64,000 nucleotides of DNA from Montifringilla adamsi (GCA_017590115.1 JAGGNK010007448.1:1962815-2026814), one strand, 5' to 3'; positions 1 through 28,005 are shown, counted from the stretch's first letter. Numbers and translations are program-made. Notes: generated from the letters alone by a model not told the origin.

Positions 1-16590
<16,590 letters not shown>

Positions 16591-16650
16591 GACTGACTCC
16601 TCCCTTCCCCAGACGTTCACATACTGTCGCAATTTCCATTGAAAGAGAGA

Positions 16651-16740
16651 GAAGAGAGAGAAAAAAAAAATGACACAAAACCACACAGAAAATTAAAAAA
16701 AAAAAAAAAAAACCGAAAAAAACCCCCCCGAAAAACCCCC
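16651..16740 (+). repeat. A-rich / C-run low-complexity tract in 3' UTR
   Basis: Runs of GAGA, then an 18-base A run starting near 16695, then A/C runs such as ACCCCCCCG. It is simple sequence within the UTR. Confidence 0.85.
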
Positions 16741-17128
16741 GCTCAAGGAAAGGCAAGGGTTTGTGACACTTAGGGCTGTGCCACCGACTGTTACTTGAGG
16801 AAGGAGTGAAAGCAAATCCCGCCTCCGTGATGTTGTTCTCCCCTCCCTGCTCCTGGAAAGCTGCTGGGTTTCACAGCTGTGTATGCAGGGGTGGCTGTTG
16901 CATTTTTTTTTTTGCCACCCGAGCTGTCCTGGCCTCCCCTCTGAACGTGCTGAGTGTTGTCAGAGGCAGGGAGAGCTGCCCGTCCCCGGAATGTCGCTGT
17001 GTCCTGGAGCCCTCCCGCCCACTCACCTCCAGTTCAGCCACAAGAAACTCTGGATACTTGATGGGACTTGTTTCTGGGAGGGAGCTGCTCTGGGTTTGCT
17101 TGGCACAGCCCCGGGGCAGGTTGTGCTG

Positions 17129-17192
17129 GTTGGTTTTTTGTTGGTTTGGTTGGTTTTTTGGTTGGTTGGTTGGTTTTTTGTTTTTTTTTTTT
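17129..17192 (+). repeat. GGTT/T simple repeat in 3' UTR
   Basis: GGTTGG and GGTTTT units repeat, ending in a long T run. In the transcript this would be a GU-rich tract. Confidence 0.85.
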
Positions 17193-17697
17193 AATATATG
17201 AATGAATAATTCCTCCCCCATCTCGCAGGACGTTGTGGTGGGGCCCTACAAATACCCTCAATTTTCTCCAAATCCCACGGCTTTTTTCTCATCTGATGAG
17301 AAGAATCCCAGAATCTCTGCAGCCCCTGTGATCCCTGGCTCTCTCCCTGCTGGATATTCTCTGTTCGGACCAGCTCTGCTCCACGCCCTGCTCCTGTCTC
17401 AGTGTTGGGTTCCTCCGTGAAGGAATTCCCCTCACCCCATCCCACCAGTGGTTTTAGAGAGAGAAGGCTGAAGAGGATTTTACAAGACACTAATTCCTAA
17501 AGAAAAAACCAGTTTCCCCTCCCTTTTTTTAAAGATAAAGTGAATGATATATATATTATAGAGGACCTGGACTGGCTGGGGTGGACAGACGTGTCACGGT
17601 GAGGAGATCCCAGATGCCACCAGCTCGTCTGTTCCCATCCCTTTGCTCCACGCTGGGCACCTTGGATTGATTTTTAAGCCACACGCTATGAGGTTTC

Positions 17698-17703
17698 AAT
17701 AAA
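17698..17703 (+). terminator. EHMT1: Poly(A) signal, proximal
   Basis: AATAAA in 'tttcaataaactg'. It is a possible proximal polyadenylation site giving a UTR of about 1.1 kb. Confidence 0.5.
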
Positions 17704-17759
17704 CTGATTTATTTTTTACCATTATTGAAACATTGGGGACAAGCATTAAAAACATGAGG

Positions 17760-17864
17760 AGAAAAAAAAAAAAAAGCTTAAAAAAAAAACCCACAAAAAA
17801 CAACAAAACCCACAAAAAAACCAAAAAAACCAAAACGACAACAAAAAGAAACCACAAAACAAAA
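17760..17864 (+). repeat. A/C-rich simple repeat in 3' UTR
   Basis: A runs interrupted by ACCCAC, ACAAC and AACCA units, about 105 bp. It could prime oligo-dT internally and mimic a cDNA 3' end. Confidence 0.8.
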
Positions 17865-18001
17865 CGGTGCTGATTCTGGTGTGATTTTTGCTCACCACGT
17901 GAATATAAACTTATCAATTGTATAAAAAGAACAAAGTGATTTTAGTATAAAAATGCAGGAAAAAAACAAAACTTTTTTTAAATTGTTAGTATTGTAGTGT
18001 G

Positions 18002-18007
18002 AATAAA
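18002..18007 (+). terminator. EHMT1: Poly(A) signal, middle
   Basis: AATAAA in 'gtgaataaatttgcc', with T-rich sequence about 45 nt downstream. Confidence 0.4.
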
Positions 18008-18251
18008 TTTGCCATCACCTTTTGTGTGGTGGCTGGGCAGGTCATTATCTTAAATTTTTTTTTTTTTGCATATATCTTTAAATACTGTAATTAGTGCAGT
18101 AACAAGTTTTTTTTTTTGTTCATCTCTTCTAGAACATTCATAATGCCATCATGTTTATTATTATTATTTTTTTTCTGTTAATGTTTTTGACAGTTTTAAA
18201 GGGGCAGCCTTTTGGCTCTGATCATTTTCTTGTTCTGTTTTCAATGAAATC

Positions 18252-18257
18252 AATAAA
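18252..18257 (+). terminator. EHMT1: Poly(A) signal, likely distal end of EHMT1
   Basis: AATAAA in 'aatcaataaaaaaaag', followed at about 18295 by a T-rich and then GT-rich stretch that suits a downstream element. It is the last good signal after the UTR-like block. Confidence 0.65.
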
Positions 18258-18782
18258 AAAAAGAAAAAAAAGTGCTTTAAAAGGAGTTTGGCTTTTTTTG
18301 TCTGCTTTGGGGGAGGGATAGCTCAGGGTGGGGCTGAACTGCTCCTTGGTGGGCTTGAAAATGAAGAAAGCAACAAAAACCCCCATTCCTGCAAAGAAAA
18401 GTAGCCTGAGTGATTGCTTGCTGTTTATTCTGGGGGTTTGGCATTGTTTCTTTTTTTAATTTTGTCATTAAAAGTTTGGGAGCCTGAATTTTAGTCCTAG
18501 ATGGGCAGCACTGAAATTTGGGGATCCTGGGATATCTCCCCACCTCCTGCCAGGGGGGAAATAAAATAAAATTAAATCAAAAATAGCAAGGAAGGAGGTG
18601 AGGGGAGAATCTGCCTGGAGCAATCCCTGGGGATGTTCCCAGCATGGAGCTCGGGGGGGTTGGCTCTGCCAGGGCTGGGTTTGGGGGTGCCAGGGCTGGG
18701 TTTGGGGGGGCTGTGGCTGAGCAGAGCCCTCCCTGGCACCAGGGAGAGAACAGCTCTGAGGCACTGCCAGCCAAAATCCATG

Positions 18783-18932
18783 GGAATATACCTAAAGGGT
18801 TAAGATATTCCTAAGGGGTTAAAATACTCCTAAAGGGTTAAAATATTCCTAAAGGGTTAGTATATTCCTAAAGGGTTAAGATATTCCTAAAGGGTTTTAA
18901 ATATTCCTAAAGGGTTAAAATATTCCTAAAGG
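18783..18932 (+). repeat. 19-bp minisatellite, about eight copies
   Basis: Consensus GGGTTAAAATATTCCTAAA, repeated about eight times with point changes and one unit with extra T residues. It lies about 500 bp beyond the inferred EHMT1 end. Confidence 0.93.
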
Positions 18933-19025
18933 CCCTGCCCGGTGCCAGCCAGCATGGAGGGACATGGAGGGACCTCGTCCCCCTCCCAAACTGGGCAGGT
19001 GGTGAATAAATTGTGGTGTCTGTGT

Positions 19026-19055
19026 GTTGGGTTGGTTGGGTTGGGTTGGTTGGGT
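19026..19055 (+). other. G-rich tract, possible G-quadruplex
   Basis: Alternating GGG and GG runs separated by TT. Four GGG runs sit within 30 bases, with loops of 2-6 nt, on the + strand. Folding is inferred from the pattern only. Confidence 0.5.
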
Positions 19056-20190
19056 GAGAAATGATGGATTTTGCTCCTGGAATTGTGTAAGATTCCCCCC
19101 CAGAGCTGTGGGGACATGAAGGCCCCCAGAGGCACCTGGGGACCCTCAAGGACACCCCTGTCCCCTCACAGCTCCAGCCCGTTTAACCATGGGTTAGTTA
19201 CAATAATACGGCTCAATATTGCATAATTAAACTTTGTCATTAAAAGAATGTGCTTTAATTGAAGAAGAGAAGTGGAAAATCCCCAGAGAAATCTGATTTC
19301 TGGGCCCCATTTCCCCAAAGTCAGCATTTCCCTGAGGCGGGGGTGGGAAGGTTTTGGGGTCACACGAGGGGGGTCCTGGTAGGAGTCACACACAGCCCCA
19401 GTGACCCCCAGCACTTTTGGGGAATTCCTTTGCTTTTCTGTGCAAATAATTGCAAATAATTAAATAAACACAGTTTGTATCCCAGCACTTTCCCAGCATT
19501 AAGGCCGAGCTGGCAAGGGGGTGTTTATTTTAGCAGGCATTTTTGCAATGCCAGCAGGCCCCAGCTCAGGGACAGGGGAGGCCAAAAATCCCCCCAAAAA
19601 AATCTGCTGTGGATTGGAGGGGTCAGGAGCCAGGAAATGTGGGCAAAGCCACCTCAGCCACTCTGCTGACCCCACTCACTGGTGGCAGTGGCTTGTTGGG
19701 ACATCTCATTTAAAGGATGCCCCAATTTTAATGTGAGTATTTTACCCTGGAACAAGATTAATTTAACGTGAATATTTTGCCCTGAGTGCTCCGTGCTCAG
19801 CCTGGCTGCAGCCCCAGTTTTACTTTTGCTTGAAGGAGATTTCTTCCCTTTTAACACATTGGCAGCACCTGCTGCAGGCTCTGGGGCAGCAGGACTCCCT
19901 TTGCTCGTGGCTCCAGACTTGGCTTTTCCTTTGGAGCTGCCTCCCCTCCGCTCTGCAGAAGATGCAAAGGTCCTTCCATCACTCCTTGGCTTTTTCCCGG
20001 GGATTTTGGCATCTCTGGGGTGTCCCCATGGTCATGCAGCTGTCCCAGGGAGTGGCACCATGGTTGGATGCTGGATCTGGGTGGGATGTGGGGGAATCCC
20101 ACAGCATCCCCCACTCATCCCTGTGGCTGCAAGGGTGGGTTCCAGGGCAAACCCCCTCATTCCAGAGGGCTGGAGGAGATGCCACTCTCT

Positions 20191-20335
20191 TTCCTTCTCT
20201 GTGGGACATCCCTGCTCCTTTCCTTCCCCGTGGGACATCCCTGCTCCTTTCCTTCCCCATGGGACATCCCTGCTCCTTTCCTTCCCCGTGGGACATTCCT
20301 GCTCCTTTCCTTCCCCGTGGGACATTCCTGCTCCC
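20191..20335 (+). repeat. 29-bp minisatellite, exactly five copies
   Basis: Five 29-bp units of the form TTCCTTCCCCGTGGG plus ACATCCCTGCTCCT. Units 4 and 5 share ACATTCC in place of ACATCCC, which suggests a recent duplication of that variant. Confidence 0.94.
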
Positions 20336-23270
20336 TTTCTTCTCCCACCAAACTCCCCCAGTGAAGGTCAGGGACCCCCAGGCCAAGGTGGGGCCCCACG
20401 GGTCTGAGCTGCAGGATGGGGTGTGAGGGCCCTTTTTGGGGTTCTGGCCCCCTCACAGCTCGGGGGCACTGAGGGCTGGGGTCACTCCCTGCAGGATGGC
20501 AGCTGAAGGTTTGGGGCCCGTGCTGGGCTCAGGCTCCCCCTGCACCCCAGCAGAGCTACAGGGGAGCAGCACACGGGGGCTGTCCCCTGCTCCCTGAGGG
20601 TCTCCTGCTCCAGGGCTCCCAGGGATGGGACATGGAGGGGTCAGAGCCAGCTCTCTGGGGTCACAGGGCACTGCAAACCCTCTGCACAGCCAGCTCAGGA
20701 GTTGTCCTGGCTCGTGCTGGACAGGGGGTGTTAGAAAAGCACCCGAAGGCCTGGGCTGACCTGGGCAAGCAAAGCCATAAAATTATCCTGGATACTGGAG
20801 CTAATCTGGCTCCTCTTTATAGAGTCCTTCCCTCTCTTTGTGCTGCTGTGACCTCCTCTGACGAGGAAATATGAGCGAGGCTGATGGTTATCCTACAGCC
20901 CAGGTAAGAGTTATAAAATCCCTATAAATGTGGAATTTCACCCCATGTCTCATTTCTGATCCTTTGCCAGAGCTGGAAGAAATATTACTTTATCTCCCTG
21001 CTAGCACAGAATATTCCCTTGTCTGCTGAAGGAGCTCCCTTATCACCCTTTTAATTTCCTTTCTGCTGCTCCAAGCAGGATGAAAAGCCTCTGCTGCTGT
21101 CACTGGAGGAAGGGCAAGGCCTCGATGTCCTGGCTGTGAGAGAGAGAAGCAGCCTGAGGTTCAAGTTTGAGGCTGCAGGAGGGATGGCAGTGATGAGGGG
21201 ACAGGAGCTGGTGCCAGGGGAGGTCAGGCTCAGCATCCCTGTCCCTTCCTCAGGGTCAGAAATGGCCTGAATGCCCAGAAAAAGCAAATATTGCTGCATG
21301 CTGCCTGTGGAAAAGTGTGCTTCACCTGGGAAGGGGAGGTTGCACAAGCCCAGCCCCACACCTGTGTTTTTGCTCCTCTAAGCCTTTTAATCTCTGTTTA
21401 ACCACTGTGAGAACCATTAAAGAGGGCTCAGCCCCCCAGGACGGGGTTGAGGTTCTGCTGGGGCTCCCTCTTTGCTGGTGGCACTGGGGACACACTCGGG
21501 GTCTTGCTGGAGGTCCCTGCGTGCCACAGGAGGGGACAGCTCCCAGCCAGGGAGTGGCACCTGGGTCACCTCTCAGCATCGGAGGGACCCAGCAGCCCCC
21601 ACAGCACGGAAATGCCCCCGGGCACGTTTTTAATCCATAAGTGCTCTCCAGCCCTCTGGGATGGGTGGGGGAGTGCAAGGAAGGAAGTTCAGGCACGAGG
21701 GGTGTCCCCAGCACTTTGCACCCTGATCAGCACCGGCAAGGTGGGGTTTGTGAAGCAGCTCCTCTCCCTCCTTGCTCCTGGAGGGATCCAGGTCCCGGTT
21801 CTGCCCCAGGGCTGCCAGTGAAGCCTCCAGAGCCTGGTGTTGAGCTGGGATTAAATTCCCCATTACACAGTGTCCCAGCTGCCCTGCTGGGAGCAGGGCC
21901 TTGGCAAAGCCAGGCTTTGTTTAAACACTGGGAGCTCTGCACTCCACCAAGGATGACAAGAGATTACATTAGGAAGGGCTGGTGTTTAACAGGAGCCATT
22001 TGCCAGCTCTGCTGCTGCAGGTCTGTAACCCTGCAGGAACAGACAGCGCTGCACACGTGGATCCCCCTGCCCCTCCCAGAGGGGTTTGCAAAAGCACAAA
22101 ATTCCTCAGAGCCCAGCAGAGCCTTGGGATGAGTTAAGGTCCAGGAGGTGGCAGGGAGCTGTGGGCATGGCAAATGTGGCATTCTGCATTTGGGATGCTT
22201 TTCCTTTCCCCAAGGAAAGGGGGCACAGGGGAAGTGCCAGCCCCTGATTCTCTTTTCAGGCCAATTTACCCCATTTCCAGCCCATCCTCCAGGCCATAAA
22301 CTCCCAGTGCTGGGGGCTGGGCCCTGACCTGGGCTCTGCTGTGTGAACAAAGGCTTGGGGAGATGCTCTGTAACCAAATAAGCTGGAGCAGAGGTAAAAT
22401 GAGGATATGTGGTGTTGATCAGATAGAAAACAAAACGATTTTGGGGCTGGATTTTTTCCCTTCTGAGGGTTTGCTTTTTGCTCTGTGCTCATCCCTTGGG
22501 AGCCTGGGAATGTGGAGCCCACTGTGAGGAGGATGGAAAGCACCTGGATGTGGAGAGCTTCCCCTCTGGAGGAGCCTCCATCTGTGTGCTCAGAATGAGG
22601 CTGATTTAAATGGTGATTTATTTGTCTGCAACGTGCAATAAGCTCGGAAAAAAACCCTCAGCAATCCTGGTTTGAAAAGCAAGAAATCACTGAGGTTTTT
22701 CTCCCTCCTTTCAGAAGACACAGAGGCAATGAAACAGCAGTGATGGGTGAATAATAAAACCCCTCTGTGGAGCTCACTGGTGCTAGATAAAGTATAAAGC
22801 CCCACTGATGCAGGGCTCAGGGTGAGCAGAAAATATTCTACCTGAGCAACAGCAATTAGTGCACTTGGCTTTGCCTTTGTTGTGCTCTGTAAATACAATT
22901 CTGAGCAGCAAATAAGCAGATAAGCTTTACCCAGACATAATAAGACAAATATCTTTTTCTCCTGCCTCTGCTGGGAAGAGAATTTCTCTCTGGTTGTGCA
23001 GCTGTTGGGGGAAAATAGCTGGAATAAATTGCTTGGGAGTTTGTGAGCAGCAAACACGGCCTGCACCATTAGCAAAGTGACTTTATAAATGAATAAAAGG
23101 GGAATAGGGAGAATATTCTTATTTAGATTGTGAAAGTCCCTTCGACATAGGCTTGAGCTGGAAGAAGCTGAGGAACTTCTGTGGCATTTTGTTCTCCTGA
23201 TGCCTGAGCCTCCCTCCTGCTGCAGGGAGCTGCTTTTCTGCCCTGGTATTGAGAGGAGTGAGGGATTTGT

Positions 23271-23444
23271 CTTTACAAACCAGCTGTGGGTCTGCTGGTA
23301 CATAAATAGCACTGAGAGATAAAAGAAACAATGGGAAGGATTTCACTGATTGATGAACGGAATAAGATATTTGCTTTTACAAATGAACTTTAGGTTTGCT
23401 GATAAATTAAATTGGACATTGAAAGATGAAAGAAACAATGGGGA
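23271..23444 (+). repeat. Diverged direct repeat of about 70 bp
   Basis: 23271-23340 and 23374-23444 share the order 'tttacaaa', 'ggtttgctg'-like, 'ataaat', 'agat(g/a)aaagaaacaatggg', about 104 bp apart. The second copy is the upstream end of the putative LTR. Confidence 0.6.
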
Positions 23445-23748
23445 AAACCCCTAAATTCCATAAGAATTAAAAATTAAAAGGGAGGGTTATACATTAGAGG
23501 GAAATCTTTGGTATCAGGTGTATTGGAAATCTGAACCTCTCTGAACCATTCCCTCAGCCAATGGGGAAAGAGAGAAGAGAAATGCAGCAGGGAAATTGGG
23601 ATAAAAAGGAGGCTGCATCCTCCAAAAATTGGAGAGAGCCCAAGGGAATGCCCCATGCCCCCTCTCTGTATTAAAGTAAAGCCAAAGGACTCCTCTGTCT
23701 CCTTTTTGGACATGAACCTCTGATGTTTGTGGATTAATTTTCCTGACA
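23374..23748 (+). mobile_element. Putative solo LTR of an endogenous retrovirus, no coding part
   Basis: The signals stand in LTR order on the + strand: CCAAT at 23558, a TATA-like GATAAAAAGG at about 23600, ATTAAA at 23670 and an end in CTGACA at 23748. No gag, pol or env-like frame lies beside it, so it would be a solo LTR. I could not find the TG start or a target-site duplication, so the 5' edge is uncertain. It could instead be ordinary AT-rich sequence with chance promoter-like motifs. Confidence 0.5.
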
Positions 23749-24247
23749 GTGCAAACCCCCGGAGCTCTGCGGGGAGCAGGACGGGTCAGGAATTGGCGGG
23801 ATGCTGGAGCCGCCCGGGCTGGGGAAGGAGCGGGATCTGGTGCTCAGCGCCAGAGCCCAGAGTGTGCGCAGGGACCGGGGGGAAACGCCAGAATTACGGA
23901 TTTTAGTGGGAGGCAAAACCGAATTCAGGCAGCTTGGTGCTGGTGCAGGCTGTGCCCGAGCTCTCCCCGCCCTTCCTTTGGGTGTAAATTTGAGCTTGGA
24001 CTCAAACAGTGTTAAATTGCTCACTGTGAGACACGGATGTGCCCTGCCCTGCCCTGCCCGGGGCTGGCTCGGGTCGGTGGTGGATCAGCAATTCCCTCCC
24101 TGGCTCCTCACTCACCCCCAGGAAGGTCTGGGATGTTTTAAGTGTTCTTAGAGAGCTCTACTTAGTGCCGTGTATCCTCCTAGCCACCCTCTACTCAGCG
24201 TGTCTCAGTGGCTGGGAGATCTCCCTCTGCCTCAGTTTCACTAGAGA

Positions 24248-24353
24248 AATTATAAATATAAATATAAACACAAATATCTAAACTATAAATATATAAATAC
24301 CTAATTCTAAATCTAAATCTAAATATAGATATTAAATCTAAATCTAAATATAA
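24248..24353 (+). repeat. AT-rich simple repeat (AAATAT / CTAAAT)
   Basis: Runs of 'aaatataaatataaa' followed by repeats of 'ctaaat'. Confidence 0.9.
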
Positions 24354-24790
24354 GTTCCTCATGGGTTCCGTGGTGCTTTGAGCTTCTGGCTTTGAAACTC
24401 TCACCAAATCATTAACAATTAATGAGGTGCTGGGTTCTGGACATGCTTGGGAGAGGAGAACTTCCCTACCACACATGGAGACAGTAGAAAATCATGGATT
24501 TGGGAGGCACACTTGGAAACATATGGGGGGAGATAAAGAGCAAGCCTGGTTTAATATCAGTTTGTGAGAGGACCAAGCTGCTGCTGTAAAACTACCTTGG
24601 AAAACATCCTTGATTGTTTCAACAGATATTTCTTTTCAGTTGATATTTTTATGGAAGTGCTGTTGTACTGAGGGAAAAGAACACCAGATTAGCTGGGAAC
24701 TTCCCATTCTTGTGTCTCTGTGCAGCGAATCTGCTGCTGAAGGGGCTCCTAAACCCAGGGGCTGGCTGGGCTTTAGGGCTCTGGGTGTAC

Positions 24791-24890
24791 CTGGGATGGA
24801 CCTGGATGGACCTGGGATGGACCTGGGATGGACCTGGATGGACCTGGGATGGACCTGGGATGGACCTGGATGGACCAGGGTGTACCTGGG
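24791..24890 (+). repeat. 10/11-bp minisatellite with higher-order pattern
   Basis: Units GGATGGACCT and GGGATGGACCT alternate in the pattern 11, 10, 11, 11, 10, 11, 11, 10, which suggests a higher-order unit of about 32 bp. Confidence 0.92.
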
Positions 24891-25409
24891 ATGCTCAATG
24901 CCCTCCCAGCTGCTGTGCTGGGCCCTCCTGCACCACAGGGCCCCCAGTTCAGCTCCCCTGGGGCAGGACCTCCAGAAGTGCTGTCAGAGGTGAGCCATCT
25001 CCTCAAACAGCATCCTCTGCCTCGGGACCTGATGTTTGCAGGGTTTCTCTGTGCACAGCTTTGCCTTTAAGCATCTGGAGCACCTCACAATGAGGATTGT
25101 GTCCACACCCCTGGGAGGTGACAGCCTCTGTGGCTGGCATTGCACCTCAGCTCTTTGCCAACCCTGCGCTGTTGCAGGAAGGGGCTGTTTGCTGCCTCTG
25201 TGTTTGTCCTCTGAGTGGAAACATCTTCTGAGGGAAAAATCTGCCATGGTCTGGGTGGTGTCTGGAGCTCAAGGTCTACTGGTCTAAGCAAAATCTGCTT
25301 TTCCCAGTTATTTGCAAGGCTTCCATAACTCTTCACAAATTGTGTGCACAAAAAAAGCCACAAAAGGACTGTGTGGGTTGTTTAAGGTTTGGTGGGCTCA
25401 GGCTGGAGC

Positions 25410-25622
25410 TCAGGGCAAGGTTCTTCCCCCAGAGGGTGCTGGCACTGCCCAGGCTCCCCAGGGAATGGGCACGGCCCCGAGGCTGCCAGAGCTCCAGGAG
25501 CCTTTGGACAGCGCTGCCAGGGATGCCCAGGGTGGGGTTGTTGGGGGTCTGGGCAGGGACAGGGGCTGGGCTGGGTGATCCTGGTGGATTCCTTCCAGGC
25601 CAGGGTAATCTGTGGTTCTGCC
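25410..25622 (+). repeat. CR1 LINE 3' fragment
   Basis: 'aaggttcttcccccagaggg', 'tggcactgcccaggctcccc', 'gggatgcccagggtggg', 'ctgggtgatcctggtggatt', 'ccttccaggccaggg' and 'atctgtggttctg' stand in CR1 order. It is a diverged forward copy. Confidence 0.8.
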
Positions 25623-26668
25623 AGCTCAGATTTTCCTGGATGTGCAGTGGGAAGGGAGGTGCAGCTGCCCAGGGAGCCCCTGGTGCTGATCCTCCCCCAG
25701 CTGAGCTCCCTGGGTGATCCCATCTCACCCCAGAGCCCTGCACTGAGGGAAACTCCCCCTGCCACTCCTGGCTCCTGCGGATGCTGGGCAGAGCATGGGG
25801 ACACAAAAGGGGTCCCTGGGAGCCCCCTGCCACACCCCAGCTGAAACATTTCCCTGGACCAACAGTTTTGCTGCATATTGGATTCTGTTAAAGGAATTCA
25901 ATTTAGAGAACACCACGCCAGGCAGAGGAGGAGGAGAAGGGTAAGACATTATGGCTAAATAATTCCAATTAACCATTCCAGACCTTTCTGGCTAATTCAG
26001 TTGGAGTAAGTGTTGCCTGGTGTAGGGATCTGCAGGGCTGAGATCCTCCCACAGCTCCAGGGAATGTCTGGGGTGCTGAGGGCTCGACTGGACCTGAGGA
26101 GAGTCTGGTTTGGTGTGATTGAGCTTTACTTCTTGAAACAGAACAGAGAAGGAAGAATCTAGACTGTGAAGCAGAGCTCGGGTGCCTCTCCTGCAGCCAC
26201 TTCCCTTGGCACATAAAATGATTTCCAGGCTAATTCCTAAATAAGTGTAAACATCAAAGCAGTGCCTGGAACAGGGCAAATGATCCAGCTCAGCTCTGCT
26301 GTGGAAAAACAGCCCAGATCTCAAAGTGAAGCTTTATCAGAAGGCTGGAGATCAGCCCTGTGCTTTAAAGCCAGACATTTGTGGTAGAGAAACTTAATTT
26401 CACTCTTCAGGTTATTGATTATTCTTCTTTGACTTTCCAAGTAGTTGCCCCTGGTATTGAGACCAACAAGTGCCAGGCTTGCTTTCTCCAGCTGCATTTC
26501 AGGGCAATGCCCAGATTTGGATGACAGGAATATTTACTCATCACTGACTGCTAAAAATTCCTGAGATTTCAGCTCAAAATCAAAGGATGCTCAAGCACGT
26601 GGAGGTTTGGGAAGTGCTTTGCAGCTCTGACCAGCCTGTCTGGGTTTCACCCTCCCCAAATCTCTGCC

Positions 26669-26810
26669 AGAATCACAGAATGTCCTGAGCTGGAAGGGAC
26701 CACAAGGATCATCAAAGTCCAGCTCACGGCCCTGCACAGAGCAGCTCCACAAATCCATCCATGTTCCTGCAGGGAACATCTTCCCTGAGCTTCTAAACCA
26801 TTCTCATACC
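26669..26810 (-). repeat. CR1 LINE 3' fragment, reverse orientation
   Basis: 'gaatcacagaatgtcctgag' followed by 'ctggaagggaccacaaggat' and 'catcaaagtccagctcacgg' is the reverse complement of a CR1 3' end of a different subfamily from the 11.4-kb copy. Confidence 0.85.
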
Positions 26811-27811
26811 TTCAGTCCCCTCCTGTGACATCCCAAAAAAGTAACAATAAAGATTCAAAAACTGTTGTGGGTTTGGTTTTTTTCCTCTCTCCCAAGTGTT
26901 TTAATAGCTCCCCATGCCTCTTGTCTGAAAACATCTTCCCTCTTGTTTTCCTTCCTGGTTGAAAATCTTAATTTTGATTATGAATCCTTTGGGTCACAGC
27001 CCCCATGTCTGTGTAAGTTCATGAGGTTTATGGTCACTGATTCAAAAACCTCTGAGGGTAAAATCCCAAATCTTCTGGTGCCTTTGGTTTTCAGCATCAT
27101 GGAAAACACTTGTTTTCTGCTTGATTTATCATCTTCTCCTCTTTTCCATTTTTCTGTGTTTTCCTTCTCTAATTTGATATTTCTCTCTCCCCTCTCCCTT
27201 CTGAGGCTTCTCCCCTCTCTGGGTCTGTGGGGAGAAACACAAAAATCTTGGATTTTCTCTGAGCAGCAAAGGCAGCTCCCACCCAGGTGACCCAGCCCGG
27301 AGCAGCTCAGGCTCTGCTGGGGCTCAGGGCTTAAAAACAAATTGTTGCTGCTGTTTAACAGCAAAACAAGATCAGCAAGTGCCATTAGCTTGGGGGTTTT
27401 GCTGTTCTGAGACCTCCAGCTCCCCACACGTGAGGGAATCCAGAACTTGGGTTTCTTTAAGGGTTCTGCAGAGGCTTTTTTCCCTCTTTGCAAAGTAGCT
27501 GAGCTCTTGATGTTGGTTCATGAATCTTCGCTCTGCTGGAGAGATGCAGGTCTGGAAGCTGTCAAGGAGCCTCTTTTATGAGCACTTGAAAGCAAAAAAA
27601 ATATAAAGAAATGGGTGCTTGAAGAGTAGATGGGACTAATGAAGCTTTTTTATCTTGGCAATTTGTGTCTACACAGAGTGGGGGCAAGGGGAATCCTACA
27701 GAGTGTTGCAAACCCATGTAGGGCAAGGCAGTTAATAGGATGAAAATGAAATCAATATCCAGGGCTTAATTAAGAAGATGCTTTTATAATTCACAGCCCA
27801 GGAAAAAGCCG

Positions 27812-27843
<32 letters not shown>
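27812..27843 (+). repeat. Poly-C run, 32 bases
   Basis: An uninterrupted run of 32 C between a GCCG-containing flank and AAACACTT. The - strand is poly-G. The true length is uncertain, because such runs are hard to sequence. Confidence 0.9.
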
Positions 27844-27845
<2 letters not shown>

Positions 27846-28005
27846 ACACTTGCTGGATTGCAGCCTCACATGGGCTGTGTCCTGCAGGTCCCTGAGAGCC
27901 CAAGGGGCTTGGCAAAGGTTATTTTTGGCTTCTCCTTCAGGAAATAACAAGGGGAGAAGACAACAAGGGAAGAAATGAGGATGCAGCCCAATGGTTCTCC
28001 AGCTA

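Larger units (their letters stand above)
16591..18275 (+). other. EHMT1: EHMT1 3' UTR
   Basis: About 1.7 kb from the stop to just past the last AATAAA cluster. It contains low-complexity blocks: A-rich with C runs (16651-16740), GGTT/T-rich (17129-17192) and A/C-rich (17760-17864). The final 250 bases, rich in T and A with TTTATTATTATT, look like a normal vertebrate distal 3' UTR. The end is inferred from poly(A) signals, not observed. Confidence 0.75.
18276..23370. other. Intergenic region, EHMT1 to LTR
   Basis: I recognise no gene here. It holds a 19-bp minisatellite, a G-rich tract, a 29-bp minisatellite and GC-moderate unique sequence. Long open frames at 19793-20456 on both strands come from the minisatellite and its GC-rich flanks. 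Confidence 0.75.

Noticed and set aside
19793..20456. Frames of about 200 codons on both strands
   Set aside because: They run through the 29-bp minisatellite and GC-rich flanks and show no known domain.
20770..20874. A short frame containing ILDTGAN, which resembles a retroviral protease active site
   Set aside because: The similarity covers about seven residues. There is no flanking pol-like sequence and no LTR beside it, so chance is the better explanation.
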